Positions 1 through 11,386 of a stretch of DNA of 64,000 nucleotides are shown here, in pieces (the first letter of the stretch is position 1; every line of letters begins with the position of its first letter). Position numbers and translations under genes: made by a program. Under the pieces are notes generated by a model. That model did not search any database. It was not told the DNA's origin and worked only from the letters and a program-made list of their open reading frames with translations. This DNA is from Lepidodermella squamata (Eukaryota; Gastrotricha): NCBI GenBank assembly GCA_047495785.1, contig JBLDXI010000024.1, forward strand, positions 3,968,001-4,032,000, given 5' to 3'.

Positions 1-3000
1 AAACATGGGCTTCAATTCGGCCTCATACGGCTTGCATGATGTGCCCATTATTAGGAGCCGATCCTCGCCCTTGATCAATTTCAGCATTTTCGGAAGTTCC
101 TTTTTCAAGCGCTTCGGGTCAGTCTAAAAAACAGAAAAATTTAATCAATTTATTTTACAATAAATAGGAAAAATTATGGCGATTTTCATAATTTTCGAAT
201 TTCCCATTTTTCGAAATTTTGAAGAAAACTCACCGGGTCTCCTTTTGGCACCTTCTTCTTGTACATCATCTCAGCTTCGTTGATCAGAATCACCGAGGGC
301 TGGTAGGCGCGGCCAACTTTCAACACCATATGCATCAACATTTTCAACCCATCTTTGCCCGGGTATTTTCCCGCAATATTCGACGCCGTTAAATTGATCA
401 AATTCGCCCCGGCCTCGGTGCAAACCGCGTTGACCAGCATCCGCTTACCAACGCCAGCCGGCCCGGCGAGTAGGACTGACTTGATCAAGGGGGCCTTTTC
501 GTGAATTGCCGGCGATCCAAGCGGAATTATTGCGTATTCGGTGACTAAACGGCGCACATCAGCCAGCGAGGCTTGCGGCTCGGTGCCAGCCAGGCGTAGC
601 GTCGATCCCAAAAAGCTGTACTCACCCAGGTAGTCAGCCATGCGTGTCGTAGGGCAGCGTTGAATAATTCCCTCAGTAACAAGTTCTTCATACAGAGACT
701 CAATTGTCCTTGAATTATAAAAAATATAGATCAGAAAAAATTCATAAAATGTTACATGCAATTTGAATTTCCATGCATTTGAAGTGACAAATAATTTCAA
801 AGCAGCAGTCTATACCGATTAGCTATAAGATACTCAATAAGGCGTGAATTTTGGTAGCTAGCACGCCGCGGCGTGTTACTGGGGCTAGGCGATGTGAGCA
901 GCAATTTGATTAGCCCAAACGGGTTGGGCAGGAAATTATTAGCATTCGGACTTAAGCCCTCGTCCGAGTTCGAAATGCCTGACAACACGCTGTTCTCAGA
1001 CTTGGTGTTTAAGCTGAATTTAACGTTTTTCCAACGTTGGCGAGGGTAATAATGCGAATTTCTATCAAATTGGGGCAAGCGAAATATTGGGCCATCGTCA
1101 ACTGTTGACGCGTTGGTATCGGCACGCAATAAATAAGACTCCATATACGTTACAGATTCGCGTCTTTCACTGTTTTTAATGGGCCAAAAAAACGAAAAAA
1201 AATCAATTAAAATACGTGATCACAAAAGTTTCATCGAGGTGAAAGACGCCGAATTTACATGGTATTTCAAACCGGTTTGAAACAAGGTGTTCAATAAATT
1301 TCGACCCGGCATCGGCTGCTGGCTTAGGCGTTGGGATAGGTTTCAACCCGATCAACGATTTCAACTCGAACAACCCCGAAGGATCTACGGTGTAACCATC
1401 GGAGAAAACGGGCGAGAATGACGTTTTCTCCCGGCGTAATACCTCAGGATCAACCTCTGGGCCGTAGACAGGCCCCTCTGCTGGTGACTGCTGAACCCCT
1501 GCCTGGTTAGGAGTTTGCAGAGATTCAGTTAGATTTACAACCTCCTGAGCTTTGGGTGACTTGAACGCCCCGTCGTCCGAATCAGAATCTGAATCGCCAA
1601 ATGATATCGAATCATCGGAACCCTTTCGTTTCTTTGCTATTGACTTTTTCTTGGCTTGACCCTTCTTAGCAGGACCTTTCTTCTTCTTGACAACCCGGCG
1701 CTTCTTCCCACCCTTAGCAGCCGGCTTCGAGGTGGCCCCTAACCCACTAATTCCCGTGCTATGGGTGGTCAGTTGCTTGATATTTGAAAGAAATGACTCC
1801 CATCCTAAATTGGCACCTCCAGTCCCTCCTGCCCCTCCAGCTACAGGGGCGGGCTCGTGCTGAGCAGGGGGAGCTCCGCCTTCAGAACTCTCATCTGATG
1901 AACTGCCATCGGAACTTTCATCACTTGACGTAAAATCTGTATCGGAGCTTACGGAAATTTTTTCCAAATATTTTCCCAAGGAAACTTTTTTCCAGCAACT
2001 CACCTATCCGGAGTCAAATCCTTTTCTCGCTTGCCCTTCTTGCCCTGTAAGACCGACAGATTTTAGTAAAATTTATCAGAAATCGCTTAATACGTACCTT
2101 CTTGCCCGATTTCTTTCCCTTTTTCTTCTTTTTCTTTGCAGATTTCTTTTTGCCTGCCTTTTCTCGATCAACAGCCTAAACGTAAAATAAATTTGCGATA
2201 GTTGGGTCAATTAATGCGATATTTTGTTTTACCAATTTGAGAGAGTTGAGCTCATGTCGCATGATTTCGTCGACTTGCTTGCGTATTTCGACTTCCACCT
2301 CACGACGCTTCTCTTCGCGAATAAGTTCAGCATCGTATTTTTGAGCCTGGTTTTGCGATTCATCGCGGCCCAGCCAAACACCCTTGTACTGACCCGTGGC
2401 CTCGCCTACGGTCGGAATGAATTGAGATGGAGCTAGCAGCCAGCCTTCGTCCTCCTCATCGTCTTTCTTGCTTTTCTTTCCCTTTTTGTCTTTCTTAGCA
2501 GACTTCTTCTTATCTTTGCCTTTTTTGCCCTTGCCAGATTTCTTTCCCGATTTTTTACCCTTGTTCTCAGCGGCCTCTTCCAACTCTTTTTCAAGAACAG
2601 CTGGATCTTTCAACTCGAAGATCTTTGCAGATCCACCATCATCTTCATCCGGATAGTCGGGAAATTTGCCAGTAATATCTCGGCATTCGAGGAACCATTG
2701 TCGGATTTGATCCATCATGGTTTCTTTCATGAGTGGGCCTTCAGCCTCGAGAATCTTGTCCTTTATAGTAACCAAGGCTGTCTGGAATTCGTTTTCGTGA
2801 ACATCTTGAACAATGTGGCGCTTTTCTTCAATATCGTGAATGATTGTTTGAGGGTGTAATTTTGGTGGCAGAGGGGGAGGCGGTGCCATTCCAAGGAAAA
2901 CAAACTCCTCGTCTCTTTCCTTTTGGCTCTTTTTTCTTTGATGATAGCCTCGGTACATCTGAAATGATAATCTTAAGCTCAGCGATAACTCTGATTTAGG

Positions 3001-3921
3001 TTCAACTAAGATACCTTCTGTATAATTGTAGCTGCTTTCTGCGTGCTGATCTTGGGTGCACCTTTCTCTTGAGCGCGCCGTTCCTTCTCTTCATCTGCTT
3101 TAATTTCTCGCATGAACTTGGTCCTCAGACGACCCTGCCGGGCTCGCTCATGAATTTGTAGCAGATGAACTGCCTCTTGAAAAGTCATGACCTCTTCGAT
3201 CTAAAAGTTGACATGAGTACTTATTAATGCAATGTTAACATTATAATATAATTAACTTCATGCGCCATGCTGAAGGATGCTTTATTAGTAATCCATGACT
3301 CTGGATGATGCTTCATTTACCCTTTTCACTAGAGAAGCTTTCCTTTTCTATCGTAGTAGCGTAGTTACTTTCAAGTTACATTTTCAATAGAAAATCTGAT
3401 CAAATGCAACATACCTGTTTTTCTTGCGGTCCTAATTTAGCCAAGATTGAGCCCAGCAAAGCTTCACGCTCCTTCAAAGCTTTAACCCTCTCCCGCACAA
3501 AGTATCTTGGCACTGGAATCTCGATGTCATTCTGTTTAAATGAGTGAATAGATCACACATGACTTCAAACTGAACAAGTTACCGGAGTGTACTTCAGATC
3601 AGACAAAACATCATCGATGAAGTGGAAATCTGACTTCTCAACGTCAACCATTTGGTGTTTTACTTCAAGAAGGCGACCCATGACTCCATCTAACAAATGC
3701 CGCAGCAATCGGCGCTTCTGGGGATGAACAATTTGATCGTAGCAGTCCTCGAGTCGACGGAAACTTTGAATGTATTTTATGTACATTGTGGCGAGCAGCT
3801 GGAAGAAAGCGGTGGGATCCTTTTCTGGCTTGGGTGGCTTTGGCGGTACTTCAATCTCAAGCATATCGCCCATAGCCAACTGAGCTTCATCCCACAGCCG
3901 ATTGTAGTAGCTGTGAGACAT
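1..3921 (-). CDS. IQCA1: IQCA1/DRC11, IQ and AAA domain protein of the nexin-dynein regulatory complex (3' end outside window)
   Basis: Axonemal protein of the nexin-dynein regulatory complex that controls ciliary beating. Exons, 5' to 3': 3921-3583, 3531-3415, 3200-3015, 2958-2233, 2175-2098, 2044-2004, 1923-1273, 1169-816, 708-234, 123 to beyond 1; phases close throughout (1030 codons here). Seen: N-terminal segment starting MSHSYYNRLW, an IQ-type helix near 3015-3100 ending ATIIQK, a Lys-rich stretch with AVDREK, the family block DLTPDR/TIESLYEEL, then an AAA module with Walker A-like GPAGVGKR and KYPGKDG. The Walker A Lys is followed by Arg rather than Ser/Thr. Exons 1923-1273 and 1169-816 add about 335 residues (acidic Ser-rich, then Lys-rich, then Pro-rich) where I recall the vertebrate protein being continuous. 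Without them the intron would be 1.3 kb, unlike its 50-214 nt neighbours. Divergent from the F-box gene. Identity is strong; the two extra exons are inferred. Confidence 0.9.
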
Positions 3922-4286
3922 TTTTAAGCTCTTGTCAAACAACAACCACAAATTGAGATGTTCAAAAACTACCTGGAAAATCTCAAGCGTCGATGTCCAA
4001 GCATTGCTTTCGTTGTTAAGGACGCAGATAAAAATAAAATAGTCGATTACATGCAAAAATTAATTATTATAAAATAATGCACATCTATTATTATTTCCAG
4101 TGATAATTATTTTTATTTTGGCGGGTATTTTTTCCTGAAAGTTCGACCCCGGACCGCGGACTAAGATCGCGCTGCTTGCTGTTTGCTCCATGTTAACGTT
4201 AAAGGACTGGAGTCTTGCAGCCATGTAACCTGACAGTTTCTGTAAGAAGTTTAAGCGTTTGTTATGAACTGTCACGTCACCTGCTT
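3922..4286. promoter_or_regulatory. Shared upstream region of the divergent IQCA1 and F-box genes
   Basis: About 365 nt separate the two divergent start codons, so both promoters must lie here or in the 5' UTRs. I see no TATA box or convincing extra exon. The call rests on gene arrangement only. Confidence 0.4.
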
Positions 4287-5627
4287 ATGGAGCCGGGAAA
4301 TCGTTGTTCAGATCTTCATCAGCGTGAATATGACATTAGCTCTAATGTGGAACACGAAGATTTTTTCGCCGCGATTCCGTTGGAAATTATGGTGCTAATC
4401 TTGGCTAAATTACCAACGTCTCAAGCGTTTATTTCTTGTGCTATTGTTTGCAAGAAATGGAATTACGCTTTGCATACAGATTACTATTGGGAGCTGATGA
4501 TAGAAAGGGAATTCGGCCCGTCAAAAGCTCTTGAAATGGTATCATCTGGTGCGATAGATAGATTCCGTGACTTCGTCACCAAGCATGGCAGTTTGTTTCA
4601 CCCACAGTGGTATCGTAGCGGTGTCGGCTGTGACTTGGTCGATAAGATAATTGAAGTCGAAGCCTCTCCACAACCTGACCCTGCCGTTATTTTGTCTTCC
4701 ATTCACAAAAGCATGCAAGGTCTAACTGATCATCAACTTGGCGTTGTTCTTGCATCTTCACCTGATTCTTACACTCGATGGTGGCTGCTCAACTTCAATA
4801 AATTGCTCACTCCAGCGACGGCTGAAATTTTAGACATTTTGAAGGTACCGCTGATGCTAAGAACCCCAAAAGCAGAAGGCTATAACTCGGATAGCGATCA
4901 TGCCATTTTGTTGGATACTGAATTCAACAAAATTGACGCGTTATTATTTGATCCCCACCATCGTTCCTTTTCTACTGACCATCCACTTATCCAAGATTAT
5001 AACCGCGGGGTTCGCTATCTAATCCTTCGAGATGATCACAAAACTTTGAGATTTCGACTGATGCTCCCGAGTGTCGCTAAGAGAATTCCTCTCATAGCTA
5101 GGAATTCCTATCGATTGCATAGAGCTATCCGCAACAATCACGAAGCAAACTATCCGAAAATGCGCAGGTTACTCGAGGAGGAATTGAATGGCATGTTTGA
5201 TGTTAATTCCAGAGATCGAAATAGAAAAAGTTTGCTCTACAAGGCGAGTGCCCTGCACTCCTCTTCGAAAAGCCAACGCCTTGTCGCTCTGCTGCTGAAA
5301 CACGGCGCGTCTGCTAACTCACGCACCAGGAAGGGTCTTACCGCGCTGATGAAGGCGAGTGAACGCGGTAATTTATGCGTTTGCCAGATGTTGATCGAAC
5401 ACGGTGCAGACGTCAATGCCGTAGATAAAAGTGGCCGAATCACTGCTTTGTCGCTTGCCGTTGAGGAGATCTGGACATCTCTTAACAACAGCGCAAAATT
5501 TGAGCAATTGAAGGCAGTAATCCAACTTCTGATTGCTAGTGGTGCTGATTTGGCTTTACTTCCAGAAGATCGCCGCGCAACTTGTTGGAATATTATTTCC
5601 GGCTGGAGCAGAAGCGATCCACGTTGA
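4287..5627 (+). CDS. F-box and ankyrin-repeat protein
   Basis: Single-exon gene of 446 residues. The start is the first ATG of the frame (MEPGNRC). Residues about 23-66 form an F-box (IPLEIMVLILAKLP, then CKKWNYAL), the Skp1-binding motif of SCF ubiquitin ligases. Residues about 313-396 contain ankyrin-type repeats (LLKHGASAN, GLTALMKAS, LIEHGADVN). The likely role is substrate adaptor of an SCF complex; the substrate is unknown. The middle section (about 70-310) matches nothing I recognise. CCNQ starts 93 nt after the stop and PRPF18 51 nt after CCNQ, all on the same strand, so this looks like the first gene of a cluster. Confidence 0.85.
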   Translation: MEPGNRCSDLHQREYDISSNVEHEDFFAAIPLEIMVLILAKLPTSQAFISCAIVCKKWNYALHTDYYWELMIEREFGPSKALEMVSSGAIDRFRDFVTKHGSLFHPQWYRSGVGCDLVDKIIEVEASPQPDPAVILSSIHKSMQGLTDHQLGVVLASSPDSYTRWWLLNFNKLLTPATAEILDILKVPLMLRTPKAEGYNSDSDHAILLDTEFNKIDALLFDPHHRSFSTDHPLIQDYNRGVRYLILRDDHKTLRFRLMLPSVAKRIPLIARNSYRLHRAIRNNHEANYPKMRRLLEEELNGMFDVNSRDRNRKSLLYKASALHSSSKSQRLVALLLKHGASANSRTRKGLTALMKASERGNLCVCQMLIEHGADVNAVDKSGRITALSLAVEEIWTSLNNSAKFEQLKAVIQLLIASGADLALLPEDRRATCWNIISGWSRSDPR

Positions 5628-5720
5628 ATTCCTTCTCTCATTTCATTTACTCGCATTTCAATAATTCATTAGTAAATAGCTGTCATCTTATTATACTTCA
5701 AATAGATATTTTATCTTTCG

Positions 5721-6531
5721 ATGACTTCAGATTTGGAACGTAGTTATAAATACGCAAAATTTATAACAATTAATGGTGATGATTCAGCCAATCTTGAGGT
5801 TTTATAACTTCGGAATGTGCCGTTTTTAGGCATAAAACTGCAACTGCCATCGCTAACGCTCACAACAAGCCTATATTTATTCCACCGGTTCAGTAATGAA
5901 GTTGGATGGCGATCTTCAGAAATTGATGGCCATGTAAGATCTATCCTTTTAATCGTTTTAATCAATTTTCATTGGAGTTTGCCAATAGTTGATTTGCGCC
6001 GCTTGTTTGTACCTGGCTTGCCAAATTGAGGAAGAAGCTCAAATCAAGTTACGCGACATCATCAATGTGTGTTACCGATCTCTTCATCCTGATAAACCAC
6101 TGCTCGAAATCGGCGATACTTATTGGGCATTACGCGACTCGCTTCTTCACACGCAAATGCTGATTTTACGCGGCCTTCGCTTCTACGTTGTTCACGATTC
6201 GCCTCACAAATACTTGTTACATTGTTTAAAATCACTCCGCGACTGGATGTGGCCGGCTAATGATAAATTTGCTCAATTAGCCCAGTTATCATGGTCGAAT
6301 TTGCGTGATATTTACATGTCACCGTGCGTTTTGCGCTTCAAACCTCATGACATAGCCCTTGCAATGATTGAAAGGTCGAGAATTTCTTTAAAACTTGAAT
6401 TACCTCTCGAGGAGAAAATGAAAAAGTCGTACTGGTGGGTGACGTTTAATGAAAATCTATCCGCAGATCTTATCACGGAGTTAGATGCGGAACTCAGCAA
6501 AATTCACATCCTTGACAAAAGACTGCAATGA
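5721..6531 (+). CDS. CCNQ: Cyclin-Q (FAM58A), CDK10 partner
   Basis: Exons 5721-5775, 5830-5933 and 5989-6531 give 233 residues with phases 1 and 0 closing and introns of 54 and 55 nt. Cyclin Q activates CDK10. The first two exons join as KFITING then IKLQLPS, matching the first cyclin-box helix. The third exon carries the family block YLACQIEEE, RDIINV, then LRGLRF and HKYLLH, and ends with WWVTFNENL. Length is close to vertebrate cyclin-Q. The first donor (G|GTGATG) was chosen over a later GT because only it keeps the frame and restores the conserved helix. It sits 93 nt after the F-box gene and 51 nt before PRPF18. Confidence 0.93.
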
Positions 6532-6582
6532 ATAACATTCCTTGACTAATTTTTCGTTGATAGTTTTGTTAAATAGTGAAAA

Positions 6583-9500
6583 ATGGATGCATTAAAGCTT
6601 TTGAAAGCTGAAATTCAGCAAAAGCGGAAGCAGTTGGATGATTTAGGCGTCATGGAGCCGGATAAGAAGTTCTTCAAACAAGCAGATATGAGTGAAAAGC
6701 TTGAGGAGGAAGGCCGAAAACGAGCTGGCCCATCAGCGGCAAAAAGTGATGAATCATCACTAGATGCAGCGACAACAGGTTAGTTGACCAATACCGCAAT
6801 TGATCTAGTTAACTAAAATTAAGGTGGAGAATGAGTTTTTCGAAAATTTCAATTATCATGTTTGAAATATTTTCAATTATTTTCCTGCAAACATGAAAAA
6901 TCTGCAGAAAAATGTGTTAAATTTTGATCTCATTGCCCAACCGAAGTGGCTAATTTTTCAATAATTCCTTCATTTTGTTGCAGGTTTTCTGTTTTGAAGA
7001 CGCTTGAATTTTGAAATCTTGCAATACAAATTAAAACCCTCCAAAATACACACAAATATTCCAAATGAATTTTTTTTATTCTATTTTGCAAAATATCGTA
7101 AATAGGAATTTAAATTGAAAAATTTGATCGATTACATTTTGAAACTTTGAAATTTGTCTTTTACAGGAAAAAGCGAAGATGAAGCTGGACCTGGCCCGTC
7201 TAAACCACATCTCCATTTACCGCGAAAAGAAGTCGTACGCCGTTTGCGAGAACTCAACCAACCCATCCGGCTGTTCGGCGAAACCGACGAGGAAGCCTTC
7301 CTTCGCCTGAAAGAAGTCGAAGGCGACCTGGGCGAGTCTGTTAAAGGCATGCGAAACGACCTGCAACACGCCCTGCAAAAGGTCGACGATGAATACCTGA
7401 AAGAATTGATCGAAGCTGATGTATCTACCTCGACAAGTGCCGATAAATCGAAATGTTTCGACGTTAAGGTGGTCGGGCGTGAAATCACCGACTCGCTGGA
7501 CGATTTCGCGAAGGAAGCTGCGGGTAAATTGGGCAAGGGCAATGGCGAGTTTGACGTCGAATTTATGATTCGATTCTTCAAACACATCATCCGCGGCTGG
7601 GCTGAGGAGCTGAATGCGAGGCCGATTGAGGTGAAGCAGTCGCAACAGGGCCGGTTAGACACGGCGATTCACACGCAGACGGTCGAGTATATGAAGCCGT
7701 TTTTGAAGCGGTTGAATAAGAAATCGCGGTATTCAAAACGCGATGTGTTGGGGTTGGATCTTGTTGAAAATTTGGTGGATATTGTCAAGCCGTTGTTGGA
7801 TCGCAACTACCTGAAAGCTCATGAAAGCTACCTGCTATGCGCTGTTGGCAATGCGTAAGCATTTTTTATTTTTAAATTTCTCATCAAAATTAATTTAAGT
7901 TTAAGAATGGCATTTCGGTTCAGAAATCTAGAATCCAAATATATGAGATTCGGATGCTCCTCAAGTCGCACACTATTGCCTAACGTTGCTAACAATTGAG
8001 AACATAAGGATGTTCAGCCTTGATTTAAGCGATCTTGTGGCAGGCCTAGAGTGTTAATTTCTCGCTTGAATAGACTAATGTTTATACGCTGCGGGAATAC
8101 TTTACGAGGGAGTTTATTCCAATCTTCAATGAGGCGAGCGTATGGCTCGATCGGGGCTTTTGAGTGTTCGCCGCCGAATCTCGAGGTGTTTCTTCAGCGT
8201 TATATTGCGTTTTCATGAGATTCAGTTTAGTTTGCGGGTATTTTCGAAATACTCGTCAATGTGAACCTTACAACATCATTGAAGTCTATGTTTTTAGCTT
8301 CTGCGCGGTTAAAATTCAAAGCTGAAAGCGAATCCAAAAAATTATTCGTCATAGTTGTTCTCAAATCTGACTTTGCCAAGTTCATTGTGGAAGAAACGTT
8401 TTCCGCCCTGGCTGTAGGTACCGGAAGGTTAACATTATCAGTAGCAGATTGGATAATTGAGGAAAGGCTGATTTGCGATGAAAGACGAAGGGATAGATTT
8501 GAAAAGGAAATTCAGCTTTAACTTTTTCCCGCGACAATTTCGCCGTAATCGTAATTCCCAGGTATTTCACTTCGCTGACTTGAGGGATTCGTTGACCAGC
8601 AATTTTCTTGTCGATTCGCCTAACATTGCCTAACGTTGGCTTGCATTTTGAGATGAAAAGTAGTCCGATTTTTTTTATTCAGTTCAGTTTCCGGGTATTT
8701 TCGGAAATACTCGTCAAACAAATAGTCGAACAAATTCGACATAAATGTTCTCAAATCAGACTTGACTAAGTTCATTGCGCAAAAAACGCGCTTCGCCGTG
8801 GCTGTAGGTACCGCGAGGGTTAACAATATCAACAGCAGATCGGAAAATAGGGAAAGGACGAATGAATAGATTTGAAAAAGAGATTCAGCTTTGACTTTGG
8901 ATGTGGTTGAACTTGTGAGCTAGTGGAGGAATATGAAATGTGTACCATTCACATCATTCAAATTCTTTGATCCAAGCCTAATGCAAGTATCATTGAATTC
9001 CATTACTTCATTTGCTGACGAAGTACTAGAGATTATTCTACCGAAGATGTCATTCTGAGGTCAGGCTAATACTGAAGTTTGAAATAGGCTTCAACAATCT
9101 TCAGATCTAGGGCTACAGGCGTGGTAAGCGCAAACATTCTCCTTGAACGTCTTATTCTAACAAATATCCGGCGCTTGGATGTATTTTGTCGAGCCACCCG
9201 AATTACAATTGCTAGCTAGTAAAATTCAATCAACAGCATTAGCAAAATAGTTATTCGTCGAGAAATTCGACATCGCTACCGTCGCATTTTTATTCAGTTA
9301 TTCCTGTGGGCTCAGGGGCTATTTCTTTATCTTCAGAGTCATTTTCGATGACTTGCTGCAGTCGAGAGTGAACATCGGTGATGTCGTTCGACGTGATGCC
9401 GCAAACTTGAAATGAATTGACTAAGTCATTCGAGCGAATGTCTTGATACAAAGCTTCTGCCACCCATTTAGCCACCGTCTCATATGACGCTCGCTAACGT

Positions 9501-10022
9501 TTCCCAGTTTTTGAACCAGGCCATCCAGGCTGCAGAAGTGGCAGAAATGAACCAGAAATTACAAGGATTTCGTTCTTGTGGTTTTCTTTGAAGGGTGCGT
9601 TGAAATGTTTGGAAGTCGATGACGGCCGTGAAGATGCCGCCTGGCCGGTTTTGTCCACATCTTGTTGAGCCTAGTGTGCATGAAATTTTCATCCATGGAT
9701 TCTCTTTTATTTTTCTTCGAAAATTGCTGCAATTAAGATATTTTCTTAGTCCGAAATTCGAAAATTTTTGGTTTGTATTTATTTAAAATTCAATTTTTTT
9801 TCTTCAATTTTTAGTCCGTGGCCGATTGGTGCTACCATGGTCGGTATCCACGCGCGTCCAGGTCGCGAAAAGCTGTCGTCTCGCAACATTGCTCACGTGA
9901 TGAATAACGAAACTCACCGCAAATTCATAACCGGCGTGAAACGGCTGATGGCCCGGTGTCAGAAGCTGTACCCGACCGACCCGAGCCGAAGCGTCAATTT
10001 CGACTCGCACGACCAAAAATAA
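6583..10022 (+). CDS. PRPF18: Pre-mRNA-splicing factor 18
   Basis: Second-step spliceosome factor that stabilises U5 loop 1 contacts with exons. Exons 6583-6778, 7167-7854 and 9815-10022 encode 363 residues, near the vertebrate 342. The N terminus ([24 protein letters not shown]) and the block [20 protein letters not shown] fit the family. The Prp18 domain follows (WAEELNAR, then exon 3 [19 protein letters not shown]). The last junction splits Ala in the conserved GNAPWPIG. Intron 1 is 388 nt. Intron 2 is 1960 nt and filled with transposon relics. An AATAAA overlaps the stop codon. The ATG lies 51 nt after the CCNQ stop, with an AG after a T-rich tract in between. Confidence 0.95.
6779..7166 (+). 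other. PRPF18 intron 1, nothing found
   Basis: AT-rich intron of 388 nt with GT start and TTTTACAG end. I see no ORF, RNA gene or repeat in it. Confidence 0.6.
8013..8890 (-). mobile_element. Decayed non-LTR (LINE) retrotransposon fragment in PRPF18 intron 2
   Basis: Read on the minus strand, broken frames show LINE ORF2 features in the right order. First comes a reverse-transcriptase end motif: about 8620-8700 reads ELNKKN, and about 8540-8600 reads [17 protein letters not shown]. About 8013-8190 then encodes a typical ORF2 C-terminal block, [14 protein letters not shown] with [13 protein letters not shown], ending in a stop at 8013. Frames are interrupted and no poly-A tail or target-site duplication is evident, so it is a dead, truncated insertion. 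Clade is not determinable by eye. Confidence 0.7.
8221..8880. repeat. Internal tandem duplication within the LINE relic
   Basis: The stretch beginning at 8221 (TTCAGTTTAGTTTGCGGGTA) recurs at 8679 with a few changes. The stretch from about 8345 to 8475, including GGCTGTAGGTACC, recurs at about 8735-8855. The second copy lacks about 68 bases between these blocks. The offset shifts from 458 to 390, consistent with one duplication followed by a deletion. Confidence 0.7.
9290..9715 (-). pseudogene. Pogo/Tigger-type transposase remnant
   Basis: Lies inside PRPF18 intron 2 on the opposite strand. Three broken frames together resemble the C-terminal half of a Tigger/pogo DDE transposase. About 9640-9705 reads [14 protein letters not shown] (family pattern WMDE...WL..VW). 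About 9580-9640 has a short AVIDF where LVLDSF is expected. 9475-9290 is an open frame with [12 protein letters not shown] and [12 protein letters not shown], the usual end of these proteins, followed by an acidic tail. At least two frameshifts and stops break it. No terminal inverted repeats were found around it. Confidence 0.65.
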
Positions 10023-10475
10023 AAATTCTCGTCTCTTTTTTATTCTTATCTTTGTTCTCATCATGCGTGAATATAAAAAATTGATAATAAAACAACTCAT
10101 GATGATTGAATCGTGGATTTTTCCTTCAACTACGGGTTTTTGCTACTTTGAAGAGCATTCAGAAGCGAAAGAAGATGATAACAAGGCGGTTGATTGTTGT
10201 GATAGTGAAACATGCAACAAAAATTGGATTTTTGCGGGATTGAAGAAAGAAACGACACTTCTTCGGTTTCCGAAAAAAGCGAGTGAATTTAAATCCTTTT
10301 CATAGGTAATAATATCGATATATTTATCACAATATTCCAAGTTAATAATGGACTGAAAAATGGGTTTCAAGACCGCGGGGCGAAGCCTAGGCCCATTTGC
10401 GTGTGCTTGGAGCCGATGCTGTACCGACCATCTAAATTAATGGGTAAATAATAGGATGGATACATTAGTCCAGGG
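10023..10475. other. Convergent intergenic region
   Basis: Between the 3' ends of PRPF18 and the small unknown gene. It holds a possible poly-A signal (ATAATAAAAC near 10081) and an 80-codon open frame (10063-10305) of no recognisable family, which I do not call a gene. Confidence 0.5.
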
Positions 10476-11386
10476 CTACATGCGATAGGTGAAAACATTA
10501 CATTGGGTAGGCTTGGGTCGTTCTTGGTACCAGTATTTAAATCCAGATCGAGCCCGTTCGTTGTAAGGAGTTCGAATATTTTTCGCCGAATCCGAATAAT
10601 TTGGGGCTAAAAAAAAAAATCGCATAAAATCTGGTTTCACTATTTTACTGAAATTTAAATTTTTTAAATTCTTCAAATAGGTCTCGAAATTTTTCAAATA
10701 GCAAATTTTAAAAATATATATATTTTATGGGATTTTCGAAATTAAGACTTACGTCTCCGGCTGAACCAGGCTTGCGGACCAGCGCAGCTTTTCTGGAAAT
10801 TTTGGTCATTAGACCAGGGTAATTGCTGAGCGTAGCCGACCGGCGGCAAGCAGCATTGATGCATAGCCGGCTTCGGATCACCTGTCTCGGTTCCAACCAA
10901 ATATTTCCGGACAGTTACTGCGGGGTGAGTAGCTAAATTAGGCTCTGTCCTCGACCGTTGAATGCCGGCCATGTATAACGGCAAACTGATTTAACAGAAA
11001 TTAATTATATGAATTTGTATTCAAGGTTTTGTGGCTCACTTTTCCGATTCTTGTTGATGAGGCGCGCAATGGTTGCCATGCGCTGATGCTTCGGCGCGCA
11101 CTTTCATTTTCGGCCAATAGTCGCTGAACGGCTGTTTGAATTGGATCGGGTCGCCACGTGACCAATGAGACAGTCTATGGGTAAAATATCAGAAATATTT
11201 CTCACCCAGTTTCTTGTGAATATATAAAGAATTTGGCGGAAAAGAATTTTGAGGCAAATGAGGTCTTGGCAATTTAAATGAATATCAACATTTTAGTGAA
11301 AACATTTACGCCTGACTGGTGAAAGGTAATAAAACGCAAAAAATTGCAAAAAAAACTTACGGCCGAACGACGGTTTCGTTTGCCAT
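10476..11386 (-). CDS. Small conserved-looking protein of unknown function
   Basis: Four exons (11386-11361, 11174-11040, 10985-10753, 10606-10476) encode 174 residues. Phases 2, 2 and 1 close exactly, and every junction has GT-AG ends, which is the main support. The protein starts MANETVVRP, continues LSHWSRGDPIQFKQPFSDYW and ends PTQCNVFTYRM. It is rich in Pro, Trp, Tyr, Gln and Arg, with no signal peptide, membrane segment or known domain. The composition recalls small microtubule inner proteins of cilia, but I recognise no specific family and do not assign one. Confidence 0.75.

Noticed and set aside
1203-2003. Independent gene in the IQCA1 region
   Set aside because: The frame opens only at a GTG overlapping a splice donor, and its phases fit the IQCA1 exon chain, so it is better explained as an IQCA1 exon.
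5237-5656. 139-codon minus-strand frame
   Set aside because: Shadow of the F-box/ankyrin gene; no family signature and fully antisense to a clear gene.
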